From positions 398,391 to 462,390 of the forward strand of contig NZ_CP097205.1 of NCBI RefSeq assembly GCF_024029855.1: 64,000 nt of DNA, in the 5' to 3' direction. Of this stretch, positions 57,562 to 64,000 are shown in pieces (positions within the stretch are counted from its first letter, which is position 1; the number at the start of each line of letters is the position of its first letter). Under the pieces are notes generated by a model that was not told where the DNA came from, made no database searches, and saw only the letters and a list, made by a program, of their open reading frames with translations. Made by a program: the position numbers and the translations under genes. This stretch comes from Buchnera aphidicola (Sipha maydis) (GTDB lineage Bacteria; Pseudomonadota; Gammaproteobacteria; Enterobacterales; Enterobacteriaceae).

Positions 57562-58437
57562 TTACTCTATTGAATTTTTTTTATAATATATTTTTGCAAT
57601 TTTTTTTGTAATTTTCCTAATTTTAAAAATATAGTTTTGTCTTTCTGTAGAAGAAAGAACATTCCTTGCATCTAAAAGATTAAAATAGTGTATTGCATGT
57701 AATATGCATTCATAAGATGGAATTAATAAAATTTTTTTTTGAGATAATAATCTTTTTGATTCTTTATAAAAAGATTGAAAATTTTGAAATAAAAATTTTT
57801 TATTTGATTTTTTAAGATTATATTTTGATTGTTCAATTTCATTTTTATAAAATATATCTTTATATTTTACGATGTTCTTTTTGTTACACCATATAATTTC
57901 ATAAATATTATTAATGTTTTGTATATGCATTGCTAATCTTTCTAATCCATAAGTAATTTCTATGGAAACTGGATTACAATTTATTGCTCCTATTTGTTGA
58001 AAGTATGTAAATTGTGTAATTTCTATCCCATTTAACCATACTTCCCAACCTATTCCCGATGCTCCTAATGTTGGATTACTCCAATTATCTTCAATAAATT
58101 TAATATCATTATTTTCGAATTTTATATTAAATATTTTTAAAGATTTTAAATATAGTTCTTGAATATTTTCAGGAGCTGGTTTTATAATAACTTGAAATTG
58201 ATAATAATGTTGTAGTCTATTTTTATTTTTTCCGCTTCTTCCGTCTGTAGGACGTCTAGAGGCTTGGACATAAGCATACGCAACATTTTTATTGCCTAAA
58301 CATGAGAAAAATGTTTTATGATGAAATGTTCCTGCTCCTATTGGTATATCTAATGGTTGTAATATTGTACATCCGTGTTTATTCCAAAATTTTTTTAGGT
58401 TCATAATAATTTCATAGAATGTATGTTCTAATTTCAT
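57562..58437 (-). CDS. glyQ: Glycyl-tRNA synthetase alpha subunit
   Basis: Catalytic subunit of the bacterial tetrameric glycyl-tRNA synthetase. It is 291 aa (E. coli 303). Well conserved: [95 protein letters not shown] and [13 protein letters not shown]. The C-terminus is slightly short. First gene of the glyQS operon, divergent from nfo. Confidence 0.97.
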   Translation of the reverse strand: MKLEHTFYEIIMNLKKFWNKHGCTILQPLDIPIGAGTFHHKTFFSCLGNKNVAYAYVQASRRPTDGRSGKNKNRLQHYYQFQVIIKPAPENIQELYLKSLKIFNIKFENNDIKFIEDNWSNPTLGASGIGWEVWLNGIEITQFTYFQQIGAINCNPVSIEITYGLERLAMHIQNINNIYEIIWCNKKNIVKYKDIFYKNEIEQSKYNLKKSNKKFLFQNFQSFYKESKRLLSQKKILLIPSYECILHAIHYFNLLDARNVLSSTERQNYIFKIRKITKKIAKIYYKKNSIE

Positions 58438-58643
58438 TTTTTGATAATTTCCTTAATGATTTGTAAGTTTATTTGTAATAAAAAGAATATTTTATATTAA
58501 TTTTTTTAATCTTTGATCATTATAAAATTATAAATAATTTATAAGAAATATTGCATAAATTTAATAATTTTTTTTTTTAATTTTGATATCTTTTTAAATT
58601 TTTTTTACAAAAAAAATTAATTTTTTATTAGGAATAAATGCAA

Positions 58644-59486
58644 ATGAAATATATTGGATCGCATATTAGTATTTCTGGAGGAATAACAAAAGCAATTAAA
58701 AAAGCTTTTAAGTTGAACGCTACTGCTATAGGTTTTTTTTTAAAAAATCCTTTACAATGGAATGTTCCAGTTATGAGCGAAAAAAATATTCAAGATTTTA
58801 AAAATTGTTGTCAAAAATATAAATATTTACCTAATCATATTTTACCACATAGTGGCTTTTTAATTAATTTAGGTCATCCAAATATTGAACTTTTATATAA
58901 ATCTCGTGATTCTTTAATACAGGAAGTTATTCGATGTGATCAATTAGGATTAAAGTTTATTAACTTTCATCCTGGTAGTTATTTAAATAAAATTTCAAAA
59001 AAAAATTGTTTAATTAGAATTTCTGAATCTATTAATTATATTTTAAATAAAACTAAAAATGTTATTCTTGTATTAGAAAATACATCTGGACAGGGAACTA
59101 ATTTAGGTTATCGTTTTAAACATTTATCATATATAATTAAAAAAGTAAAAGATAAAAATCGTATTGGTGTATGTATTGATACTTGTCATTTATTTTCATC
59201 CGGATATGATATAAGAGATTTTTATAGTTATTCTAAAGTATTTAATGAGTTTGAAAAAGAAATAGGATTTCATTATTTAAAAGGAGTACATTTAAATGAT
59301 TCTAAACATATTTTGAATAGTCGTAAAGATCGACATGAAAATTTAGGTTTAGGATATATTGGAAGAAATTTTTTTAAATTAATTATGGAAGATAAACGTT
59401 TTCAAGATATTCCAATGATTTTAGAAACAGTAAACCATAATCTTTGGAAAGAAGAAATTTCGTGGTTAAAATCAAAAGTTTTGTAA
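58644..59486 (+). CDS. nfo: Endonuclease IV (AP endonuclease)
   Basis: Zinc enzyme that cuts DNA at abasic sites and removes 3' blocking groups. From ATG 58644 (MKYIGSHISISGG) it is 280 aa (E. coli 285), with AGGAA 10 bases upstream; an ATG two codons earlier (58638) is also possible. Metal-binding segments are seen in LPHSGFLINLG, FINFHPGSYL, LVLENTSGQG, GVCIDTCHLFSSGYDIR, GVHLNDSKH and HENLGLGYIG. With Nth it forms a minimal base-excision repair pathway. Confidence 0.97.
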   Translation: MKYIGSHISISGGITKAIKKAFKLNATAIGFFLKNPLQWNVPVMSEKNIQDFKNCCQKYKYLPNHILPHSGFLINLGHPNIELLYKSRDSLIQEVIRCDQLGLKFINFHPGSYLNKISKKNCLIRISESINYILNKTKNVILVLENTSGQGTNLGYRFKHLSYIIKKVKDKNRIGVCIDTCHLFSSGYDIRDFYSYSKVFNEFEKEIGFHYLKGVHLNDSKHILNSRKDRHENLGLGYIGRNFFKLIMEDKRFQDIPMILETVNHNLWKEEISWLKSKVL

Positions 59487-59532
59487 GCAATTTATATTTT
59501 TTATTATAAGTATTTATATAAAGAGAGAAATT

Positions 59533-59817
59533 ATGGTTAAAATTTATGCAGATATTAGAAAAAATTTTGGAACAAATAGTAGTCGTAGATTACGTTTAAA
59601 AAATTTTTTTCCAGCTATTATTTATGGAAAAAATAAACCGGCTATTTTAATCAAATTAAATCAAAATGATATAATGAATTTGTTTGAAAAGAATATTTTA
59701 AAAAAAAAAAATTTATTTGTAGTTTTAAAAAAAAAAAAAATTAAAGTAGTTATTCAAGAGATACAAAGACATCCTATTAAACATAAGTTTTTACATATAG
59801 ATTTTTTAAGAATATAA
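59533..59817 (+). CDS. rplY: 50S ribosomal protein L25
   Basis: Binds 5S rRNA in the large subunit. It is 94 aa, exactly the E. coli length, with IYADIRKNFGTNSSRRLR, FPAIIYGKNKPAI and the C-terminal QEIQRHPIKHKFLHIDFLR. Two long A runs lie inside the gene: 12 A at 59700-59711 and 14 A at 59727-59740, both read in frame as Lys codons. RNA polymerase slippage at such tracts is known in Buchnera-like genomes and would produce mixed transcripts. Confidence 0.96.
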   Translation: MVKIYADIRKNFGTNSSRRLRLKNFFPAIIYGKNKPAILIKLNQNDIMNLFEKNILKKKNLFVVLKKKKIKVVIQEIQRHPIKHKFLHIDFLRI

Positions 59818-59835
59818 ATTTATATATAAATTGAC

Positions 59836-59893
59836 GGCACATATAATATTTTTTGTTTGATATTCTTTTCATGCGAAGAGAGTTTATTGTGCC
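59836..59893. terminator. Fold between convergent rplY and yabI
   Basis: GGCACA (59836-59841) pairs with TGTGCC (59888-59893), enclosing a smaller CTTTTC-ATGC-GAAGAG hairpin, and six T's follow on the plus strand. It is the GC-rich part of the 99-base gap between two converging genes. The interrupted outer stem makes the exact fold uncertain. Confidence 0.5.
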
Positions 59894-59916
59894 ATTTTTT
59901 CAGATTGTATTTTTTT

Positions 59917-60681
59917 TTAAAAGAAGAATATTTCTATGATTAGTTTTCTTAATAAAATCATTTTTGAATTAAACTGTAAAAGAAAAATATTAATTATTCC
60001 TATTATTAACATTAATTTAGGAATCCAAAAAATATTTTTTTTTATTAAAAAATTAATTATTTTATTGTTTTTTTCTTTTATACTTGTCCAAATAATCCAC
60101 GTATTTATAGTAATTATTAATATGTTAGATATTAAAAATGTTTTGAAATAACTATTATCATGGTAATTTGGAAGTTTAAGTAAAAGTGTTGTGATAATTC
60201 CTGGCATTAAATATAGTAATGGCCAGATTATACAACTAAATAAATTAGGCCAAAAAAATTTTTTGAAAAAAGGAATCTTTAACATTCCTGATATTATTGG
60301 TATAATAGGTCGAGTAAAACCAATTAGTTTTCCAAAAAATATAGTGGAGATACTATATTTATATAGTGTTTGTTGAATTTTTTCTATAATATATGAATTT
60401 CTTTTAAATATTTGAAATGTATATATCCATTTTTTAAATTTCCGTCCAATAAAATAAGAGATCCAATCACCTAGTAAACAACCAATAGAAGAACAAATCC
60501 AAGCTGGATAAAATTTGTTATGTGCATTTGCAATAATTGCTCCAATTGCAGACATAATTATAATTCCAGGTAGAAATAAACCAATAAAAGCTAATGATTC
60601 ACAAAAAGAAATAATCATTACTATGATACAAAAAGAAATGAGTGATTGATGAGAAATATAGTTTAATAGATATATTATCAT
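59917..60681 (-). CDS. yabI: DedA-family inner-membrane protein YabI
   Basis: DedA-family membrane proteins are lipid (undecaprenyl phosphate/phospholipid) transporters or scramblases required for envelope homeostasis; the role of YabI itself is poorly defined. From ATG 60681, with AGG 8 bases upstream, it is 254 aa, exactly the E. coli length. It shows FCESLAFIGLFLPGIIIM, the family motif GCLLGDWISYFIGRKFKK, and GKLIGFTRPIIPIISGML followed by a Pro/Gly-rich helix. About five to six hydrophobic segments are visible. Retention of a DedA protein in a cell with a minimal envelope is notable. Confidence 0.92.
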   Translation of the reverse strand: MIIYLLNYISHQSLISFCIIVMIISFCESLAFIGLFLPGIIIMSAIGAIIANAHNKFYPAWICSSIGCLLGDWISYFIGRKFKKWIYTFQIFKRNSYIIEKIQQTLYKYSISTIFFGKLIGFTRPIIPIISGMLKIPFFKKFFWPNLFSCIIWPLLYLMPGIITTLLLKLPNYHDNSYFKTFLISNILIITINTWIIWTSIKEKNNKIINFLIKKNIFWIPKLMLIIGIINIFLLQFNSKMILLRKLIIEIFFF

Positions 60682-61291
60682 TTGTATGCCTTTTAAAAAT
60701 AAAAACAACTAAAAGAATAAAATATTCGTTGCATATTAATAAGAACTTTTTATGTAAATAATTTTCATTTATTTTTTCATTAAAAATAAATTTTTATTGA
60801 AAATAGTTTTTTCAATATTAATTTTTATATTTAAATAATCAAAATATTTTAAAAATATTTTATAAATATTTTTATATATAATATATATAAAATAAAATTT
60901 TTAATAGATTATTAAAATTTTTTATTTTAAAGAAGTAAAATATAAAAAGTTTATTTTTCATGAAATTAAATAAATTTATATAAATTTTAGCAAAGTAAAA
61001 TATAAATATATAAAAAGTTGATTTAATATAATTTATTTATACATAATAAAAATTTATTTTGATAAATTTTTAAAATTTATTTATTATCTAATGAGTAATT
61101 TTTAAGTTGAAACATAAATAATATAATATTTATAAAATTTATTTTGAACATTTTTTTTTTTTTTTTTTTTGATTTATTTATAGGTTTTTAAATAAATTTT
61201 TATATGAAGTATTTTAATTTATATAAAAATTATATTTTTTAATATTATAGTAAAATATTATTTTTGTGTTTTTTAGAAAAGAGATAAAATA
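60682..61291. other. Gene-free spacer between divergent yabI and rsmA, with a 20-base T run
   Basis: About 610 A+T-rich bases. It includes 20 consecutive T's at 61151-61170. No gene remnant is readable. In larger relatives surA lies before rsmA (from memory); it is absent here, so this is probably the decayed surA site. Promoters for both flanking genes must be here. Confidence 0.5.
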
Positions 61292-62113
61292 GTGATTAAA
61301 AATAATTTTTTTTATAAAAAATTTTTTGGACAGAATTTTTTAATAGATAAATCAGTTATAAAAAAAATAGTATCTTTAATTGATCCGAAAAAAAAAGAAT
61401 TATTTTTAGAAATCGGACCAGGAAAAGGAGCGTTGACTTTTCCTATGTGTAATTTTTTAAATAAATTATTTGTTATTGATATAGATTCTGATGTTTTATT
61501 TTTTTTAAAAAAAAATAATTTTTTTTATAAAATTCATTTTTTTTTACAAGATATTTTAACTTTTAATTATTTAGATTTTTATATACAAAATGGTAAAAAT
61601 AGGATAAGATTTTTTGGAAATTTGCCATATAATATTTCAAATAAAATTTTATTTTCGTTAATTAAAAATTTTATAGTGATTAAAGATATGCATTTTATGT
61701 TACAAAAAGAAGTCGCTGAGAGGATTTTATCTAAACATAATACAAAAAAATACGGTAGATTGAGTATTATTATGCAATATTTTTTTCACATTGTGAAATT
61801 AATCGATGTACCTTCTCGCGCATTTTTTCCTAGTCCTTTAGTAGATTCTATTTTTTTAAAATTCTTACCTCATAAATTATTTCCAAAAATGTTTTTTGAT
61901 TTTCATATATTTAGTGATATAACAAGAGTAGCATTTAATCAAAGAAGAAAAACAATAAAAAATAATTTTAAAAATGTTTTTGCTCAAGATGTTTTTTTAC
62001 AATTTAATATTGATCCGAATTGTCGACCCGAAAATATTTCTTTAAAAAAATATTGTCAATTAACAGATTATTTTATTAGATATAATTTTAAAAATAAAAA
62101 AAAAATTACTTAA
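61292..62113 (+). CDS. rsmA: 16S rRNA dimethyladenosine transferase RsmA (KsgA)
   Basis: Dimethylates A1518 and A1519 in 16S rRNA, a late check of small-subunit assembly. It is 273 aa, the E. coli length, with a GTG start at 61292 after a GAGAT ribosome binding site; no ATG lies upstream in a suitable place. Visible are FGQNFLIDKSVI, the SAM-binding EIGPGKGALT (40-49), and the catalytic NLPYNIS (110-116), then MHFMLQKEVAERI, YGRLS and FNQRRKTIKN. It precedes apaH by 35 bases as in E. coli. Confidence 0.96.
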   Translation: MIKNNFFYKKFFGQNFLIDKSVIKKIVSLIDPKKKELFLEIGPGKGALTFPMCNFLNKLFVIDIDSDVLFFLKKNNFFYKIHFFLQDILTFNYLDFYIQNGKNRIRFFGNLPYNISNKILFSLIKNFIVIKDMHFMLQKEVAERILSKHNTKKYGRLSIIMQYFFHIVKLIDVPSRAFFPSPLVDSIFLKFLPHKLFPKMFFDFHIFSDITRVAFNQRRKTIKNNFKNVFAQDVFLQFNIDPNCRPENISLKKYCQLTDYFIRYNFKNKKKIT

Positions 62114-62148
62114 ATATTTCTGAGTTTTTAATTAGGAGAAAATTATTA

Positions 62149-62967
62149 ATGAGTACTTATATCATAGGTGATATTCATGGTTATTATGATCAATTTCGTT
62201 ATTTATTAGAAAAAGTTAAATTTGATCCTTGTAAAGATACAATATGGATTACAGGTGATTTGATTGGTAGAGGTCCTAATTCTTATCAAGTTTTAGAATA
62301 TGTTTTTTCTTTAAAAAAAAATGCGAAAATTGTTTTAGGAAATCATGATTTTAATTTAATTTTAATATATTACGGTGTACATAAAAAAGTTATTGCAAAA
62401 GATATTTTAGATTTGTTAAATCGTCAAAATATATCAATTTTTATTAATAAATTACAAAGATCTCCATTAGTGCAATATGATTTAAATAAAAAAATTATTA
62501 TGGTGCATGCAGGTGTTTATCCAAAATGGAATTTACAAGATTTATTATCTGTTTCTAAAGAGTTTCAAAAAAGAGTATCTAGTAAAAATTTTTTAACGTA
62601 TTTAAGATTTGCAAGTGGAAATTTCCCAAATATTTGGTTAGAAAAATTAAATAAATATGAACGTTTTCGTTTTATTGTTAATGCATTTACTCGAATGAGA
62701 TATTGTCATTTCAATGGAGAATTAGATTTTAGTTATAAAGATACACCTCCACATTGTAATAAAAATTTGGTTCCGTGGTTTTTTGTAAAAAATGATTTAT
62801 ATGAAGAATATTCTGTTTTTTTTGGACATTGGTCATCTCTAAAAGATACAAAAATACCGCATAATATTTATCCTTTAGATACTGGTTGTTGTTGGGGGCG
62901 TGATTTAACTCTTTTAAGATGGGATGATAAAAAAATATTCAAAAAAAAATGTGATATTACTTCATAG
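62149..62967 (+). CDS. apaH: Bis(5'-nucleosyl)-tetraphosphatase (Ap4A hydrolase)
   Basis: Cleaves Ap4A and related dinucleotides to two ADP; in E. coli it also removes Np4 caps from RNA. It is 272 aa (E. coli 280). The metallophosphatase motifs are intact: GDIHGYYDQF (near 8-17), ITGDLIGRGPNS, LGNHDFN and MVHAGVYP, plus FFGHWSSL and PLDTGCCWG. It follows rsmA in the usual operon. folA, which often lies between apaH and carB, is absent. Confidence 0.96.
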   Translation: MSTYIIGDIHGYYDQFRYLLEKVKFDPCKDTIWITGDLIGRGPNSYQVLEYVFSLKKNAKIVLGNHDFNLILIYYGVHKKVIAKDILDLLNRQNISIFINKLQRSPLVQYDLNKKIIMVHAGVYPKWNLQDLLSVSKEFQKRVSSKNFLTYLRFASGNFPNIWLEKLNKYERFRFIVNAFTRMRYCHFNGELDFSYKDTPPHCNKNLVPWFFVKNDLYEEYSVFFGHWSSLKDTKIPHNIYPLDTGCCWGRDLTLLRWDDKKIFKKKCDITS

Positions 62968-63096
62968 TTTATGTTATTTGAGAATTGTTTTCTTTATATG
63001 AATAAACTTTTTTTATTTTAATTTTAATTTTTTTGAAACTAATTTTTTATTTTTTCATGTTTTATATTTATATATAGAAAATTTTTTCAAAATGTA

Positions 63097-63128
63097 ATGA
63101 TAGAAATTGAAAATATATTTTCTATCAT
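63097..63128. terminator. Hairpin between convergent apaH and carB
   Basis: A perfect 10-bp stem (63097-63106 with 63119-63128, ATGATAGAAA/TTTCTATCAT) encloses a 12-base loop in the 299-base gap between converging genes. The downstream T-run is weak. The rest of the gap shows no gene. Confidence 0.5.
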
Positions 63129-63266
63129 TTATGAATCTTTTAAGATGTTTTTCACAAAATTAAATTAAATGATTTTTTATATTATTTTTCCTTTTTTTTA
63201 TTTTTATTTTTAAATTATTAATATAATAATTTTTTATTTTTAAAATTTTTCAGTTTAAAAAAAATT

Positions 63267-64000
63267 TTATAGTTTTTTATTTTTATATAGATCTTGTAAA
63301 CAAAAAATTTTTTCGAAAGGATTTTTTTTTAATGCTTGAATAGAAATAAGAGCGCTATTGATAGTGGTGTTATAATAAATTTTATGTTGAATAGCTTTTT
63401 TTCTAATTAATGAAGAATCATTAATTTCTTGTGTTGAAATTGCTGTACATATAATGTATGAATATTTTTTTTTTTGTATTTGATCATAAATATTAGGTTT
63501 AATATTTTTGTTTAATTCTATTTTACGAACATGTATATTTTTTTCTTTTAAAAAAATAAATGTATTATATGTTGTATCTATTTTAAATTTGAAATTAATG
63601 AGTTTTTTTGTTAATTTCAGAATTTTATTTTTATTTTCTTTTTTATGAAATATTAATAATACTCTTTTTTTTGGATTGATAATATTTTGTGTGCTTAACA
63701 TTGTTTTAGAAAATGCTTCTAAAAAATTTCTCCCAATTCCCATTACTTCTCCTGTAGATTTCATTTCTGGACCTAGGATTGGATCTGAGTTAGAAAATTT
63801 ATTAAAGGGAAATACAGATTCTTTAACAGAATAAAAATTTGGAATAATTTCTCTTTTTAAATTTTTTATTTTCTTTAATTTTTTCCCGATTATAATTTCA
63901 GTGGCTATTTTAGCTAATTGGATATTAGTAGCTTTCGAGATAAATGGTATTGTTCTAGCAGCTCTTGGATTAACTTCTAAAACATATAATTTATTTTTTT
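63267..64000 (-). CDS. carB: Carbamoyl-phosphate synthase large subunit, 3' part only
   Basis: Makes carbamoyl phosphate for arginine and pyrimidine synthesis together with CarA. Only the C-terminal 244 or so codons lie in the window; the frame is open to the right edge and the gene continues beyond it. The visible start of the piece reads LYVLEVNPRAARTIPFISKATN, matching the second ATP-grasp domain of E. coli CarB, then YSVKESVFPFNKF, DPILGPEMKSTGEVMGIG and the allosteric MGS-like domain (KKRVLLIFHKKEN to the end). The apparent start at 63764 is an internal Met. The C-terminal domain, where ornithine and UMP act in E. coli, is present but divergent. Confidence 0.96.
   Translation of the reverse strand, partial: KNKLYVLEVNPRAARTIPFISKATNIQLAKIATEIIIGKKLKKIKNLKREIIPNFYSVKESVFPFNKFSNSDPILGPEMKSTGEVMGIGRNFLEAFSKTMLSTQNIINPKKRVLLIFHKKENKNKILKLTKKLINFKFKIDTTYNTFIFLKEKNIHVRKIELNKNIKPNIYDQIQKKKYSYIICTAISTQEINDSSLIRKKAIQHKIYYNTTINSALISIQALKKNPFEKIFCLQDLYKNKKL

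Noticed and set aside
63762-63764. ATG at 63764 as the start of a 165-aa protein
   Set aside because: The carB frame is open and conserved from here to the right edge; the Met is internal (GPEMKSTGEV).
1-64000. CRISPR arrays, insertion sequences, prophage genes, toxin-antitoxin pairs or secondary-metabolite clusters
   Set aside because: None seen. No regularly spaced repeats, transposases or genes outside the Buchnera/E. coli core set were found; short A+T repeats are compositional.

Overview
The window is a piece of the chromosome of a Buchnera aphidicola-type obligate aphid endosymbiont (Gammaproteobacteria, Erwiniaceae relative). The evidence is extreme A+T content, poly-A and poly-T runs everywhere, almost no mobile DNA, short E. 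coli-like proteins rich in Lys, Ile and Asn, and gene order matching the conserved Buchnera/E. coli backbone (ptsHI-crr, ligA, tRNA-Val/Lys next to gltX, fliE/fliF...fliPQR, talA-tktB-dapE-dapA, aroC-smrB, hisGDCBHAFI-gnd, metG-tilS, infC-rpmI-rplT-pheST, glyQS, nfo-rplY-yabI, rsmA-apaH-carB). The aphid host cannot be named from the sequence alone.

Layout. 1-7.4 kb: tsaD (5' end missing), cca, the PTS phosphorelay ptsH-ptsI-crr on the minus strand, and ligA, whose reading frame runs into an opposing tRNA-Lys. 7.3-9 kb: tRNA-Lys, tRNA-Val(UAC), gltX. 9.1-13.3 kb: a shrunken flagellar block with only fliE, a short fliF, and the export-gate genes fliP, fliQ, fliR. 13.4-18.8 kb: rpmG, rpmB, ppa, pmbA, rnpB, rsmI, fabB. 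18.9-26.2 kb: talA, tktB, dapE, dapA, aroC, smrB. 26.4-35.1 kb: the full histidine operon, then gnd. 35.3-40.1 kb: a chromosomal leucine cluster in the order leuB-leuC-leuD-leuA on the minus strand. 40.8-46.8 kb: metG, tilS, tRNA-Val(GAC), nth, tyrS, sufA. 47.4-55.3 kb: aroH, thrS, infC, rpmI, rplT, pheS, pheT. 55.5-64 kb: glyS/glyQ, nfo, rplY, yabI, rsmA, apaH and the 3' part of carB.

How the genes work together. Much of the window makes amino acids for the host: all eight his genes, all four leu genes, dapA/dapE (lysine and cell wall), aroC/aroH (aromatic amino acids) and carB (carbamoyl phosphate for arginine and pyrimidines). The rest is a minimal core: sugar phosphorelay, pentose phosphate enzymes, translation (six aminoacyl-tRNA synthetases, ribosomal proteins, IF3, RNase P RNA, tRNA modification), DNA repair (ligA, nth, nfo) and one fatty-acid condensing enzyme. 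Operons often overlap by 4-7 bases, but leader-peptide attenuators are not recognisable.

Most notable: no foreign or exotic system is present. The interesting signals are about reduction. (1) The leu cluster has a circularly permuted order, as expected if a leu plasmid was integrated and its replication genes lost. (2) ThrRS has lost all four of its classical editing-site residues, and PheRS beta has lost its conserved editing-loop motif. (3) The CCA-adding enzyme has lost its HD phosphohydrolase motif, while none of the three tRNA genes here encodes CCA. (4) The flagellar block lacks fliG to fliN, and FliF has lost most of its FliG-binding tail. (5) The LigA C-terminus is now coded by antisense tRNA-Lys sequence. 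(6) infC keeps the rare AUU start codon.
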